NCBI RefSeq assembly: GCF_001942345.1
Contig: NZ_MKKI01000044.1
Location: forward strand, 124,001-188,000
Reading direction: 5' to 3'
DNA length: 64,000 nt
From: Corynebacterium sp. CNJ-954
Lineage (GTDB): Bacteria; Actinomycetota; Actinomycetes; Mycobacteriales; Mycobacteriaceae
In this document: positions 9,556-19,569 of the stretch, piece after piece
Layout: the number at the start of each line of letters is the position of its first letter
Numbering within the stretch: position 1 is the stretch's first letter
Program-made: the position numbers and the translations under genes
Notes under the pieces: generated by a model
Databases searched by the model: none
Seen by the model: only the letters and a program-made list of their open reading frames with translations
What the model was told of the DNA's origin: nothing

Positions 9556-11076
9556 ATGACTGTTCCCGAGTACCGCCCCGAATCCACGCCCGTCACCTCC
9601 TCGACGCAGTTGATCACGGCGGCCGAGACCCACTCGCTCAGCGCCCACGCCTCCGACAGCTTCCGCACGGAGGAGGACCTGCTGGGCACGATGCAGGTCC
9701 CTGAGCACGCCTACTACGGGATCCACGCGTTGCGCGCCGTGGACAACTTCCAGATCTCCCGGACCACCCTGAACCAGCTGCCGGAGTTCATCCGCGGCAT
9801 GGTGCAGGTGAAGAAGGCTGCGGCGATCGCGAACCAGCGGTTGCACGCCCTGCCACGGGAGAAGGCGGAGGCCATTGTCTGGGCCTGTGACCAGATCCTC
9901 GTGGAGCACCGGTGCATGGACCAGTTCCCGATCGACGTCTACCAGGGCGGTGCGGGCACCTCGACGAACATGAACGTCAACGAGGTCGTCGCGAACCTGG
10001 CCCTGGAGTACCTGGGGGAGGACAAGGGCCGCTACGACATCGTCAACCCCAATGACGACGTCAACATGAGTCAGTCGACCAATGACGCGTACCCGACCGG
10101 TTTCCGTCTGGGCATCCACACCGCCTTCCAGGACCTGATCCGCCACCTCAGCGCACTGGAGCGGGCGTTCTCCAACAAGGGCGACGAGTTCCGCGACGTG
10201 ATCACCATGGGACGTACCCAGTTGCAGGACGCGGTGCCGGTGAGCCTCGGCGACGAGCTCACCGCCTTCGCCCAGAACCTCTCCGAGGAGCAGTCACAGC
10301 TCAACCGGGCCGCGGACTTCATGCTGGAGGTCAATCTCGGCGGTACGGCGATCGGTACCGGTGTGAACGCCCCCTCCGGATACCAGCAGCAGGTCGTCGC
10401 CGCGCTGCGCGAGGTCACCGAGCTCAAGGTGCTCGCGGCCAATGACCTGCTCGAGGCCACCAGTGACACCGGGGCGTACGTCAACGCCAGCTCGGTGGTC
10501 AAGCGCGTGGCGATGAAGCTGTCGAAGATCTGCAATGACCTGCGACTTCTTTCCTCGGGGCCCCGCGCCGGACTGAACGAGATCAACCTGCCGGAACGCC
10601 AGGCGGGGTCGTCGATCATGCCGGCGAAGGTGAATCCGGTGATTCCGGAGGTCGTCAACCAGATCTGCTTCAAGGTCTTCGGCAACGACGTGACGATCTC
10701 GATGGCGGCCGAGGCAGGCCAGCTCCAGCTCAACGTGATGGAGCCGGTCATCGCCCAGTCACTGTTCGAGTCGATCCGTCTGCTCGCCCGTGCGTGCACC
10801 ACGTTGCGGACGTTGTGTGTCGTGGGAATCACGGCCAACGAGGAGGTGTGCCGGTCCTACGTGGATCACTCCATCGGTATCGTGACCTACCTCAACCCGC
10901 TGATCGGGCACCACAACGGCGACCTGGTGGGCAAGGAGTGCGCCCGTACCGGCAAGTCGGTCCGGGAGGTCGTGCTGGAGCGCGGACTGCTCGACGCGGA
11001 GACGGTCGACCAGGTACTCAGCAAGGAGAACCTGCTGCACCCGGTGTGGCGCGGAAAGCTGTACGTCGAGTCCTGA
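9556..11076 (+). CDS. aspA: Aspartate ammonia-lyase
   Basis: Reversible deamination of aspartate to fumarate and ammonia; cytosolic homotetramer of the fumarase/aspartase superfamily. 506 aa, about 30 residues longer than E. coli AspA because of an N-terminal extension before [23 protein letters not shown]. Seen: [45 protein letters not shown] and the superfamily signature [20 protein letters not shown] about 10 bases upstream of ATG 9556 is the ribosome-binding site. Located 44 bp after hisG, the same order I recall for C. glutamicum. Confidence 0.96.
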   Translation: MTVPEYRPESTPVTSSTQLITAAETHSLSAHASDSFRTEEDLLGTMQVPEHAYYGIHALRAVDNFQISRTTLNQLPEFIRGMVQVKKAAAIANQRLHALPREKAEAIVWACDQILVEHRCMDQFPIDVYQGGAGTSTNMNVNEVVANLALEYLGEDKGRYDIVNPNDDVNMSQSTNDAYPTGFRLGIHTAFQDLIRHLSALERAFSNKGDEFRDVITMGRTQLQDAVPVSLGDELTAFAQNLSEEQSQLNRAADFMLEVNLGGTAIGTGVNAPSGYQQQVVAALREVTELKVLAANDLLEATSDTGAYVNASSVVKRVAMKLSKICNDLRLLSSGPRAGLNEINLPERQAGSSIMPAKVNPVIPEVVNQICFKVFGNDVTISMAAEAGQLQLNVMEPVIAQSLFESIRLLARACTTLRTLCVVGITANEEVCRSYVDHSIGIVTYLNPLIGHHNGDLVGKECARTGKSVREVVLERGLLDAETVDQVLSKENLLHPVWRGKLYVES

Positions 11077-11171
11077 ACGGACAGCGGGGGTGTTCCCCAG
11101 GGGTCCCCGGATGAGGGTGACACCCCTCGTCCCCGCGCCACCAGTTAGTTCGCACAGCTAACATTGTCGGT

Positions 11172-11963
11172 GTGACATATCCTGCCGACACCTCCGCCAC
11201 CACTGCCCCCACCTACCGCTCCATCCTGCGGGACGTCCCCTCGTCGGGACGTGGTCTCCGGTTGACCTGGGAGAGCGGCCGCAGCGATGACTCATCCCGG
11301 TCCTGGGGGCTGAGCCTGCCGCACGGGCTCACGGACGGCCGGGTCACCAACGGCCCGGCGGAAGCGCACCCCCCGAATGCGGGGTTCCAGAAACTCTTCG
11401 TCGTGGACCCGGGGGAAGCTCACCGCCACCACCTGGCGCGGGTGTTCGGCATCCGTACCACCCAGGACGTCCTCGACACCGCGTCCGCCCGCCTCAGGGA
11501 CGCCGGTGACGCGGCCTACCGGCAGCACCGACCTCTCCTGGAAACACTGTGCAGCACCACGGGCCCGGAGCGTCCCGCGGCCCACACCGTGCTCGGCCCC
11601 GTCGATCCTGCGCATCACCACCTGATCATCCCGTTCCTCCAGGACGGTGCATGCACGGCACTCCCGGAGACGCCGCCGCAGGACACGACCGCCTGGGACA
11701 TCTCGGTCGCGGTGCACCTGCTGTGGTTGGCTCACGGCGGCGGTCTCGTCACCGAAGACCAGTGCTCCGGGATGCTGGCCCGGGCCCTCGGCCTCGCCCA
11801 GGCAGCCTGCCCCACGTGGGAGGACTTCGCCGACGGTGTCGTGGTGGGCCGCGCGGTCGCTGACGGGCGGCTGGACGACTCCTGTCTCCGCTTCGTCCGG
11901 GACATCGCCGTGGTGCTGAACCACCCCGACTCCCCGTGGTTCCGGCTGCCCTTGCGGGCGTAG
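11172..11963 (+). CDS. DUF1266-like hypothetical protein
   Basis: 263 aa, soluble, no signal peptide. The C-terminal half, TAWDISVAVHLLWLAHGGGLVTEDQCSGMLARALGLAQAACPTWEDFADGVVVGRAVADG in outline, resembles DUF1266 domains: WD..R, a glycine-containing turn, then W.ef..G...GR. The N-terminal half is proline- and histidine-rich and unrecognised. No function is known for the family. The GTG start is preceded by -10 TAACAT (11159-11164) and a 7-nt spacer with no Shine-Dalgarno, so a leaderless mRNA is likely. Its TAG stop forms part of the putative promoter of the next gene. Confidence 0.7.
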   Translation: MTYPADTSATTAPTYRSILRDVPSSGRGLRLTWESGRSDDSSRSWGLSLPHGLTDGRVTNGPAEAHPPNAGFQKLFVVDPGEAHRHHLARVFGIRTTQDVLDTASARLRDAGDAAYRQHRPLLETLCSTTGPERPAAHTVLGPVDPAHHHLIIPFLQDGACTALPETPPQDTTAWDISVAVHLLWLAHGGGLVTEDQCSGMLARALGLAQAACPTWEDFADGVVVGRAVADGRLDDSCLRFVRDIAVVLNHPDSPWFRLPLRA

Positions 11964-11966
11964 CCT
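11961..11966 (+). promoter_or_regulatory. -10 element TAGCCT overlapping a stop codon, for the sirtuin gene
   Basis: The stop codon TAG of the DUF1266-like gene is the first half of TAGCCT, which lies 6 nt before the sirtuin ATG at 11973. GAGGGG in between could also act as a ribosome-binding site, so transcription may be separate or shared. Confidence 0.45.
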
Positions 11967-11972
11967 GAGGGG

Positions 11973-12902
11973 ATGCTCCCTGATCTCGTGGCTCCGGCAC
12001 ACCGCTCGGCCCTGCGGTCCATCGCCCGCGTGGTCTCCGAGACCACGACGCCGACGTCACCGGAGGTCGCACTGTCGTCGGTCACACACCAGCTCCGCCA
12101 GTCACCCGCCCTGGTGGTCACCGGTGCCGGAGTGTCCACGGACTCCGGCGTCCCCGACTACCGCGGGCCCTCGGGGTCACTGACCCGTCACCGGCCGATG
12201 ACGTTCCAGGAGTTCCGCCATGATCCGGACGCCTCGCACCGCTACTGGGCGCGCTCCTTCGTCGGGTGGCGCCGAATGGCGGCGGCGCGCCCGAACCTCA
12301 CGCACTTCATTCTCACCGAGCTCGAGCAGGCGGGGCTGGTCACCGGGGTCGTCACCCAGAACGTCGACGGTCTCCACGCCGACGCCGGCACCCGGAACCT
12401 GCTCACCCTGCACGGCGACCTCTCACGGGTGGTCTGCCTCCGGTGCGGGCACCTCGAGGACCGCCGGTCGCTCGACGCCCGGCTGGTGGAACAGAACCCC
12501 GGCTACCTCGAGAGCATCGACCTGGATCCGTCCCTGGTCAACCCGGACGGCGACGTCACACTCGACGAGACCCACGTCCGTGAGTTCTCCATGGTGGGGT
12601 GCCGACGGTGCGGGTCCGTACTTCTCAAACCGGACGTGGTCTACTTCGGCGAACCGGTACCGCAGGAACGTAAACAACGGGCGTCCCGGATGCTGGCCGA
12701 GGCCTCGAGCCTGCTGGTCGTCGGATCGTCGCTGGCGGTGATGAGCGGCTACCGTCTCGTCCTGGACGCACGGAGACAGGGCAAGACCGTCTCCGTCATC
12801 AACGGCGGTCCGGGACGTGCCGACCCCAAGGCCGATGTCGTCTGGCGGACACCCGTCGCCCCGGCGTTCCTCGACCTCGTCGACGCCCTCGGTATCTCCT
12901 GA
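11973..12902 (+). CDS. NAD-dependent protein deacetylase, Sir2 family
   Basis: Removes acyl groups from protein lysines using NAD+. 309 aa. Seen: LVVTGAGVSTDSGVPDYRGPSG (NAD-binding GAG and substrate loop), VVTQNVDGLHADAG with the catalytic His shortly after in LHGD, two CxxC zinc pairs (CLRCG near 153 and CRRCG near 211), and LLVVGSSLAVMSGYRLV followed by VINGGPGRADPKAD. An insert of about 30 residues separates the zinc pairs. The N-terminal 50 residues are an extension ahead of the Rossmann core. It is convergent with the RecB-like gene. Confidence 0.92.
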   Translation: MLPDLVAPAHRSALRSIARVVSETTTPTSPEVALSSVTHQLRQSPALVVTGAGVSTDSGVPDYRGPSGSLTRHRPMTFQEFRHDPDASHRYWARSFVGWRRMAAARPNLTHFILTELEQAGLVTGVVTQNVDGLHADAGTRNLLTLHGDLSRVVCLRCGHLEDRRSLDARLVEQNPGYLESIDLDPSLVNPDGDVTLDETHVREFSMVGCRRCGSVLLKPDVVYFGEPVPQERKQRASRMLAEASSLLVVGSSLAVMSGYRLVLDARRQGKTVSVINGGPGRADPKADVVWRTPVAPAFLDLVDALGIS

Positions 12903-12916
12903 GGCGGGGCCACCGG

Positions 12917-13723
12917 TCAGGAGAATTCCTCCGGTACACCCGGGTACTCGGGCGGTGTGCCGTTGAAGGCGGGGCATACCGCCTGGAAGGAGCACCAGCC
13001 GCAGAGTTTCGAGGTCTTCGGTGCGAAATCCCCGCTACGGGCGTCCCTCCCGATCTTCGTCCAGATGTCCCCGAGATCACGCTCCACGTAGTTGAGCTCT
13101 GTGGGGGTGGGGGAGAGCACCATGTCGTCCCGGACCTTCAGGTACATCAGCCGCAGCTGTTCGGGGATGTGGTCGAACATGCGCCACCACACCAGGGCGT
13201 AGAACCGCATCTGGAACACCGCCTGCGCAGAGAACCGCGGGATCGGTTTCTTGCCGGTCTTGTAGTCGACCACCCGCACCTGACCGGTGGGAGCGACGTC
13301 GACCCGGTCGATGAAACCACGCACCGGGACCCCGTTCGGCAGGGTGGTGTCCACGAACTTCTCCACCGACTCGGCGTCGAAGCCGGACGGGTTCTCCATC
13401 TGGAAGTAGCCTTTGACCAGTGACCGGGCCTCGACGAGGAAGTCCGTCGTCGATTCGTCGGGCACCAGCTCCTCAAGCTGCGCGTCGGACTCCTTCATCG
13501 CCGTCCAGTGCGGGGTGAGCATCTTCACCGCGGCGGGGTAGGTGCGCTCCTCCCGCGGCAGGCCGTGCAGGTCCTCCAGAACCGCGTGCACCAGTGTGCC
13601 CTTGACCTGCGCGACGGTACTGGGTTCCGGCAGCCGGTCGATCGCCCGCAGGCGGTAGAGCAGCGGACACTGCCGGTAGTCACCGACACGCGAGGGTGAC
13701 AGGGCGAGGGGACGGCGGGTCAC
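12917..13723 (-). CDS. RecB-family PD-(D/E)XK exonuclease with Fe-S cysteines (Cas4/AddB-C-like)
   Basis: 268 aa. The nuclease core is GTLVHAVLEDL with an N-terminal histidine, then GFIDRVDVAPTGQVRVVDYKTGKK, giving the catalytic D...DYK. A cysteine at SPSRVGDYRQCPLLYR and three C-terminal cysteines, LCGWCSFQAVCPAF, match the 4Fe-4S clasp of Cas4/AddB-type nucleases. No cas gene is nearby, so this is the stand-alone actinobacterial RecB-like nuclease, presumably in DNA repair. GTG 13723 overlaps the stop of the upstream FAD oxidase by 4 bp (GTGA), so it is part of a three-gene minus-strand operon. Confidence 0.87.
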   Translation of the reverse strand: MTRRPLALSPSRVGDYRQCPLLYRLRAIDRLPEPSTVAQVKGTLVHAVLEDLHGLPREERTYPAAVKMLTPHWTAMKESDAQLEELVPDESTTDFLVEARSLVKGYFQMENPSGFDAESVEKFVDTTLPNGVPVRGFIDRVDVAPTGQVRVVDYKTGKKPIPRFSAQAVFQMRFYALVWWRMFDHIPEQLRLMYLKVRDDMVLSPTPTELNYVERDLGDIWTKIGRDARSGDFAPKTSKLCGWCSFQAVCPAFNGTPPEYPGVPEEFS

Positions 13724-15114
13724 AGGGCCTCCAACATCTTTCCGGGGTTGAGGACGGCGGTGGGGTCGACGGCGTCCTTGATCCTGCGGTGCAGGCGGCG
13801 GTTCGCTTCATCAAGTTCTTGCGGAAGCCACGCCGACTTCAGGGCTCCGACACCGTGTTCGCCGGTGATCGTACCCCCGAGTTCAAGCCCGAGCCGCATG
13901 ATGCGGTCGAAGGCCTCGGTTCCTGCGGCCACGGAGTCCTCGTCGGCGAGATCGTAGAAGACCGACGGGTGGACGTTGCCGTCACCGGCGTGGGCGACGA
14001 GAGCGACGGTGGTTCCGGTGTCGTCCCTGATCGCCCCGACACCGGCGCAGAAGTCGGCCAGGCGACTCCGCGGTACGCATACGTCGTCGATCATCTGGCC
14101 GCCGCCATGGGCGGCGGCATAACGTTCATTGGCGATCTGCACCGAACGGCGGGCGGCCACGAGGAGCTCGGAGTCTGTGGGGTTGTCGGCGAAGGCGACG
14201 TCCACGGCACCGTGTTCCTCGGCGACCGCCGCGAACGCCCGGGTGTCGGTCTCCGCGGTGGCTGAGTCGGACTGCATGATCAGCACGGCGCCGACCTCGG
14301 CATCGAGTCCGAAGTCCCCGATCTCGGCGAGCAGACCGATGGTCATCCCGTCCATCATCTCCAGCATCGACGGACGTGCCCCGGTGGCCATGTAGGACGC
14401 GACGGTGTCCACCGCGCGTCCCACCGTGGGGAAGGTCGCCAACGCGCTCAACGGGTCCGGCCCCAGGGGCACGACTTTCAACGTGGCCTCGACGATGATC
14501 CCGAGGGTGCCCTCGGAACCGGTGAACAGGGAGACCAGATCCAGCCCGGCCACCCCTTTGACGGTGCGGTGCCCCAGCCGGGTCACCTCGCCGTCGGCCA
14601 GCACGACGGTGAGCTCGCGGACGTACTCGCGGGTGACCCCGTACTTCACGCAGCACATGCCACCGGCGTTCGTCGCGATGTTCCCGCCGACGGAGGAGAT
14701 CGCGACCGAGCCCGGGTCCGGTGGGTACGCCAGACCGTGGGGACGCAGCGCGTCCTTGAGGTCCTTGTTGATGATCCCCGGCTCCACGGTGACCGTCATG
14801 TTCGCCTCGTCGATGTCCAGGACCCGGTTCATCGACGCCACCGAGAGCAGGATGCAGCCGTGCTCGGCACAGGCTCCGCCCGACAGTCCCGAGCGCGCAC
14901 CCTGGGGCACCACCGGAATCCCGCGGGAGTGGGCGAACCGCATGGTCACGGCAACGTCCTCCACGCACCCGGCGCGGACGACGGCGAGGGCGTCGCCCGT
15001 GCCGGGGTGGACGGATTCATCGGTGGAGAAGGCGGCGATGACGTCCGGGTCGGTACTCAGCGTGCCCTGGAGCCCGGCAGCCAGCGCGGTCAGGGAATCC
15101 GGCACGGTGTTCAC
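13720..15114 (-). CDS. FAD-linked oxidase, GlcD/D-lactate dehydrogenase type (copy 2)
   Basis: 464 aa. Cytosolic or membrane-associated 2-hydroxyacid dehydrogenase. The FAD-binding PCMH domain shows [52 protein letters not shown] and [10 protein letters not shown]. The FAD-oxidase C domain shows [36 protein letters not shown] and the final DPTAVLNPGKM. Substrate could be D-lactate or glycolate. Start GTG 15114 overlaps the preceding paralogue by 4 bp. The middle of the protein is nearly identical to that paralogue, while the N-terminus and cap region differ. Confidence 0.9.
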   Translation of the reverse strand: MNTVPDSLTALAAGLQGTLSTDPDVIAAFSTDESVHPGTGDALAVVRAGCVEDVAVTMRFAHSRGIPVVPQGARSGLSGGACAEHGCILLSVASMNRVLDIDEANMTVTVEPGIINKDLKDALRPHGLAYPPDPGSVAISSVGGNIATNAGGMCCVKYGVTREYVRELTVVLADGEVTRLGHRTVKGVAGLDLVSLFTGSEGTLGIIVEATLKVVPLGPDPLSALATFPTVGRAVDTVASYMATGARPSMLEMMDGMTIGLLAEIGDFGLDAEVGAVLIMQSDSATAETDTRAFAAVAEEHGAVDVAFADNPTDSELLVAARRSVQIANERYAAAHGGGQMIDDVCVPRSRLADFCAGVGAIRDDTGTTVALVAHAGDGNVHPSVFYDLADEDSVAAGTEAFDRIMRLGLELGGTITGEHGVGALKSAWLPQELDEANRRLHRRIKDAVDPTAVLNPGKMLEAL

Positions 15115-16520
15115 AGGTGCTCCAGCATCTTTCCGGGGTTGAGGACCCCGGTGGGGTCGACGGCATTCTTGATCTCGCGGTGCAGACGCCGGTTGCCGTC
15201 GTCGAGTTCGGTGGCCAGCCAGCGGTTCTTCAGGTTGCCGACACCGTGCTCGCCGGTGATCGTGCCCCCGAGTTCCAGCCCGAGGGCCATGATGCGGTCG
15301 AAGGCGTCCTGGGCGGCCGTCACGGAGTCACGGTCAGCGGTGTCGAAGAAAACCGAGGGGTGCATGTTGCCGTCGCCGGCGTGACCGATGACGGTGACCA
15401 GAGCGCCGGTGTCGTCCCGGATGTCCTCGACCCGGTCGCAGAACTCGGCGATGCGGGAGCGGGGGACGCACACGTCGTCGAGGAGCTGGCCTCCACCGTG
15501 TGCCCGTGCGTAGTGCTCCCAGGCGGGCTGCGCGGAGCGCCGGGCTGCGACGAGGAGTTCGGAGTCTGTGGGGTTGTCGGCGAAGGCGACGTCCGCCGCG
15601 CCGTGCGTTTCGGCGACCCGGGCGAAGGCTTCGGTGTCCTGTGCCGCGGTGACCGAGTCGGACTGCATGATCAGCACGGCGCCGACCTCGGTGTCGAGAC
15701 CGAAGTCGCCGAGCTCGTTGACCATGGCGATGGTGGCGGCGTCCATCATCTCCAGCAGCGAGGGGGTGGCTCCGGTGGACATGTAGGCCGAGACTGCTTC
15801 AGCGGCGGACCGTACCGTGGGGAAGGTCGCCAACGCGCTCAGCGGGTCCGGCCCCAGGGGCACGACTTTCAACGTGGCCTCGACGATGATCCCCAGAGTG
15901 CCTTCGGAACCGGTGAACAGTCCCGCAAGGTCGAGTCCTGCCACGCCCTTGACCGTGCGGTGCCCCAGGCGGGTGACTGTACCGTCGGCCAGCACGACGG
16001 TGAGCTCACGGACGTACTCGCGGGTGACCCCGTACTTCACACAGCACATGCCACCGGCGTTCGTCGCGATATTGCCGCCGATGGAGCACATGGCGACGCT
16101 GCCGGGGTCCGGCGGGTACGCCAGCCCGTGGGGACGCAGCGCGTCCTTGAGGTCCTTGTTGATGATCCCCGGCTCCACGGTGACGGTCATATTGGCCTCG
16201 TCGACCTCGAGGACGCGGTTCATCGACGCCACGGAAAGCAGCAGGCAGCCGTCCACGGCGTTCGCACCCCCGGAAATACCCGAGCGCGCACCCTGGGGGA
16301 CCACCGGGACCCCGTGGGCATGGGCGAAGCGCAGGGTGGCGACGACGTCGTCCACCGTGGTGGCGCGGATCAACGCAGCGGGCGCCCCCACGGGACTGTA
16401 GAGCGACTCGTCGGTGGCATGGGAGGCGAGGACGTCCGGGTCGGTGGTCAGCGAGCCGGACAACTGCGGACCCAGTTGTGTGGTGATTCCGGTGACAGCG
16501 GGGGTAGTCGGAGACGTCAT
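15111..16520 (-). CDS. FAD-linked oxidase, GlcD/D-lactate dehydrogenase type (copy 1)
   Basis: 469 aa, same domain order as the downstream copy: PCMH FAD domain with [53 protein letters not shown]-terminal domain with [47 protein letters not shown]. The start ATG 16520 (MTSPTTP) follows a divergent promoter region shared with the YyaL gene. Together with its duplicate and the RecB-like nuclease it forms an operon with two 4-bp overlaps. The duplication may give different substrate range or regulation, which cannot be told from sequence. Confidence 0.9.
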   Translation of the reverse strand: MTSPTTPAVTGITTQLGPQLSGSLTTDPDVLASHATDESLYSPVGAPAALIRATTVDDVVATLRFAHAHGVPVVPQGARSGISGGANAVDGCLLLSVASMNRVLEVDEANMTVTVEPGIINKDLKDALRPHGLAYPPDPGSVAMCSIGGNIATNAGGMCCVKYGVTREYVRELTVVLADGTVTRLGHRTVKGVAGLDLAGLFTGSEGTLGIIVEATLKVVPLGPDPLSALATFPTVRSAAEAVSAYMSTGATPSLLEMMDAATIAMVNELGDFGLDTEVGAVLIMQSDSVTAAQDTEAFARVAETHGAADVAFADNPTDSELLVAARRSAQPAWEHYARAHGGGQLLDDVCVPRSRIAEFCDRVEDIRDDTGALVTVIGHAGDGNMHPSVFFDTADRDSVTAAQDAFDRIMALGLELGGTITGEHGVGNLKNRWLATELDDGNRRLHREIKNAVDPTGVLNPGKMLEHL

Positions 16521-16605
16521 TGACGCCACTCTAGTCGTTGCCGTCCCCCTTCCCGCTCCGCACCGTCCCTGTGGCCGCCGGGCTCCTCCGGCTACCGTGG
16601 TGGGC

Positions 16606-18576
16606 ATGAACTCCAACCGTCTCGCCGGATCGACGTCCCCGTACCTGCAGGCCCACGCCGACAACCCGGTGCACTGGCAGCCGTGGGGCCCGGAGCCTTT
16701 CGCCGAGGCACGGGAGCGTGGTGTGCCTGTGCTGGTGTCCGTCGGTTACGCGACCTGCCACTGGTGCCATGTGATGGCTGCGGAGTCCTTCACGGACCCG
16801 GACATCGCGGCACGGATCAACGACACCATGGTGGCGGTGAAGGTGGACCGGGAGCAGCATCCGGACGTGGACGCCTACTACCTGCAGGCGGCTGTGGCCC
16901 TGAGTGGGCAGGGCGGCTGGCCGATGACGGTCTTCACGGACGCTGACGGGCGGCCGTTCTTTGCCGACACCTATTTCCCACCGGAGCCGAAGCAGGGGCG
17001 CCCCTCGTTCCGGCAGGTACTCGAGGCGGTCTCGCGGACGTGGTCGGAGGAACGTGCCCGGGTGGACGAGCTGACCGCCCGGCTCAACGAGGCGATCGAG
17101 AACAGTGGGGAAGAGGACGGGGCCGAGGCGTCCTGGGCCGCCCAGGACGTCACCGCGGAACTGCCGACGCGGATCGTGCAGAAGATGCGGGCGTCGGAGC
17201 ACCCCACCGGTGGGTTCGGTGGTGCACCGAAGTTCCCGCCGTCCGCGGCGGTGCTGGGTCTGGTGCGGTGGGCGGAGCGCACCGGGTCCGATACGGCGAG
17301 AACCCAGGTGCTCGACATCGTCGGTCGCACGACGGCGGCACTGCTGCAGGGCGGGTTGGTCGACCCCGTCGACGGCGGATTCCACCGCTACTGCGTGGAC
17401 GAGAACTGGACGGTACCGCATTTCGAGAAGACCTTGTACGACAATGCGCTGCTGCTCCGCGCCCTGGCCGCCTACAGCGCACGACGACCCGACGACGCGC
17501 TCGTCGCCGAGGCCGTCGAGCTGACGCGGTCTTTCCTGACCCACGGGTTGGGCACCGGTGTTCCGGGACTGCTGGCCAGCGGGCTCGACGCCGACACCGT
17601 CGTCGACGACACACGGGTGGAGGGCTACACCTACACCTGGGACCCCGGCGAGTTGGAGAGTCTGGGACTCTCAGGCGAAGGGGACGTGGACGGACGGGTC
17701 GTACTCACCCGGCGCGAGGGGCTGCCGCTGTCGCCCGAGTTGCGCAGGGCCCTGCGGCAGGCACGCTCGTCCCGGCCGCGCCCCGCGGTCGACGACAAGG
17801 TGGTCACGGCGTGGAACGCCATGGCCGCGGTCGCACTCACCGAAGCCGGCGACCCGGTGGCGGGGGCTGCGGTCACCGCCGCACTGTGGGACCACGCCGT
17901 GACCACTGACGCCGACGGCGGCATTGTCGAGGTGGTGCGGTGCACCGGATCCCCGCAGGCCCCGGGCACTCTCGAGGACTGTGCCTGGCTGTTGCTCGCC
18001 CTCGTCCGTCTCTGGGAACACCAGGGGTCCGCCTACGGCACGCTGGAGGTCCCCGCGGCGGTCTCGGAACTGGTGCGCCACATCCAGGTCACCTTCCACC
18101 GTGGTCCCGGCACCTGGTACGACGCCGCGGCTCCGGTCGCCGGCACCGGGGTGCGCCCGCGCGACCCCTACGACGGGGCGACGCCCGCGGCGGTGGCGGT
18201 GCTGGCGGAGGCCCTGAGCATGGCCGGTACGGTGGCGACCTCCCTCGACGACGCGGATGTCCGCACCGTCGGGGCCCGGTGGTCGGCCGAGGCACGCCGG
18301 ATCCTCGACGCCCACGCCGGTGTCGTCGACCGGCATCTGGCCCAGGCCGGCGGGTGGCTGTGTGCACTGGAGTGCCACCTCGCCGGACCGGTCGAGGCCA
18401 CCGTCGCCGCAGCGACACCGGACCAGGTGTCGGCGCTGCGGGCTGAGCTGGGGACGTCCTGTCTCGTCCTGTCCGTGGAACAGGGTGCCCGGCTGCTGGG
18501 CGGCGACGGCCCGACCGGGGCAGCGGTGGTCCAGGTGTGCCGCGCGGGGGTCTGTGGGGTCCCCACCGCCCTCTGA
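16606..18576 (+). CDS. YyaL/DUF255 thioredoxin-fold and six-hairpin glycosidase-like protein
   Basis: 656 aa, the usual size. The N-terminal DUF255 domain starts [25 protein letters not shown] and holds a thioredoxin-like [12 protein letters not shown] motif near residue 51, followed by GGWPMTVFT. The rest resembles a (alpha/alpha)6 barrel: [54 protein letters not shown]. Homologues include human SPATA20; the biochemical role is not established. A -10 TACCGT (16593-16598) sits 7 nt before ATG 16606, consistent with a leaderless mRNA. Confidence 0.9.
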   Translation: MNSNRLAGSTSPYLQAHADNPVHWQPWGPEPFAEARERGVPVLVSVGYATCHWCHVMAAESFTDPDIAARINDTMVAVKVDREQHPDVDAYYLQAAVALSGQGGWPMTVFTDADGRPFFADTYFPPEPKQGRPSFRQVLEAVSRTWSEERARVDELTARLNEAIENSGEEDGAEASWAAQDVTAELPTRIVQKMRASEHPTGGFGGAPKFPPSAAVLGLVRWAERTGSDTARTQVLDIVGRTTAALLQGGLVDPVDGGFHRYCVDENWTVPHFEKTLYDNALLLRALAAYSARRPDDALVAEAVELTRSFLTHGLGTGVPGLLASGLDADTVVDDTRVEGYTYTWDPGELESLGLSGEGDVDGRVVLTRREGLPLSPELRRALRQARSSRPRPAVDDKVVTAWNAMAAVALTEAGDPVAGAAVTAALWDHAVTTDADGGIVEVVRCTGSPQAPGTLEDCAWLLLALVRLWEHQGSAYGTLEVPAAVSELVRHIQVTFHRGPGTWYDAAAPVAGTGVRPRDPYDGATPAAVAVLAEALSMAGTVATSLDDADVRTVGARWSAEARRILDAHAGVVDRHLAQAGGWLCALECHLAGPVEATVAAATPDQVSALRAELGTSCLVLSVEQGARLLGGDGPTGAAVVQVCRAGVCGVPTAL

Positions 18577-18599
18577 GTCCTTGTGCGTCGACCGGCCGT

Positions 18600-18605
18600 T
18601 ACACT
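18600..18605 (+). promoter_or_regulatory. -10 element TACACT upstream of trmI
   Basis: TACACT fits TANNNT and would start a transcript about 34 nt before the trmI GTG. AAAGGGGA (18632-18639) then serves as a strong ribosome-binding site, so unlike its neighbours this gene is led. Confidence 0.5.
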
Positions 18606-18645
18606 GATCGGGTCCAACCGCCACACCAACGTAAAGGGGAACACC

Positions 18646-19482
18646 GTGGCCTACTCCGGCCCGTTCCAGCCCGGTGACCGGGTCCAGCTCACCGACGCCA
18701 AACGCCGTCACTACACCATCACCCTGGAGAGCGGTGGCAGCTACTTCACCCACAAGGGTGAGATCAGGCATGACGACATCATCGGCAGTGACGAGGGCAC
18801 CGTGGTCGTCTCCCACGTCGGTGGCGAGTACCTGTGCTTCCGCCACCTGCTGGTCGACCACGTGCTGTCGATGCCCCGCGGGGCCGCGGTGATCTACCCC
18901 AAGGACGCCGCACAGATCCTGGTGGAGGGCGACATCTTCCCCGGCGCCACGGTGCTCGAGGCCGGTGCCGGTTCCGGTGCGCTGTCCATGACCCTGCTGC
19001 GCGCCGTCGGCGAGCACGGTCGGCTCATCTCCTACGAGATCCGCGACGACCACCTGGAGTACGCGGAGAACAACGTCGCCGAGTACATGGGGGAGCACCC
19101 GGCGAACTGGGACCTGCGCCTCGGCGACCTCAACGACGTCACCGTGGACGACACCGACGGTCCGGTCGACCGGGTCATCCTGGACATGCTCGCCCCGTGG
19201 GAGTGCCTGGAGACCGTGCGCGACCTGCTGATCCCGGGCGGGGTGTTCATGACCTACGTCGCCACCGTGCCGCAGCTGATGAAGGTCATGGAGGGCATCC
19301 GCGAACTGGGGTGCTTCACCGAACCGAAGGCGTGGGAGTCCCTGGTCCGCGAGTGGAAGGTCGAGGGCCTGGCCACGCGCCCCGAGCACCGGATGAACGC
19401 CCACACCGCGTTCCTGGTCTGGGCACGCCGGCTGGCCGACGGCACCGTCGCACCGAAGCCGCAGCGCCGGGCGCGTAAGTAA
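18646..19482 (+). CDS. trmI: tRNA (adenine(58)-N1)-methyltransferase
   Basis: SAM-dependent N1-methylation of A58 in the tRNA T-loop. 278 aa. The N-terminal beta domain (PFQPGDRVQLTDAKRRHYTITLE...FTHKGEIRHDDIIG) precedes the Rossmann SAM-binding site VLEAGAGSGALSMTLLRAVG and the substrate motif YEIRDDHLEYAENNV. VDRVILDMLAPWECLE is the catalytic strand. The start is GTG 18646 with AAAGGGGA upstream. It directly precedes arc, an order typical of corynebacteria and mycobacteria. Confidence 0.94.
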   Translation: MAYSGPFQPGDRVQLTDAKRRHYTITLESGGSYFTHKGEIRHDDIIGSDEGTVVVSHVGGEYLCFRHLLVDHVLSMPRGAAVIYPKDAAQILVEGDIFPGATVLEAGAGSGALSMTLLRAVGEHGRLISYEIRDDHLEYAENNVAEYMGEHPANWDLRLGDLNDVTVDDTDGPVDRVILDMLAPWECLETVRDLLIPGGVFMTYVATVPQLMKVMEGIRELGCFTEPKAWESLVREWKVEGLATRPEHRMNAHTAFLVWARRLADGTVAPKPQRRARK

Positions 19483-19555
19483 CCGCCTGGTCCGCTCCGG
19501 GGGAGACCGAGGGGGCACTTCCGCGGTACTGGATAGGCTACCTTTCCTCCGCATG

Positions 19556-19561
19556 TAGACT
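19556..19561 (+). promoter_or_regulatory. -10 element TAGACT for a leaderless arc mRNA
   Basis: TAGACT is preceded directly by TG and followed by 8 nt before ATG 19570. No ribosome-binding site is visible in the spacer. It probably drives the arc-dop segment. Confidence 0.55.
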
Positions 19562-19569
19562 GGCCCCCT

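Noticed and set aside
12917..13723. Cas4 of a CRISPR system
   Set aside because: Fe-S RecB-like nuclease motifs are present, but there is no repeat array or other cas gene in the window.
15117..16523. Open frame of 468 codons opposite the FAD-linked oxidase
   Set aside because: Antisense shadow of a gene with intact FAD-binding motifs.
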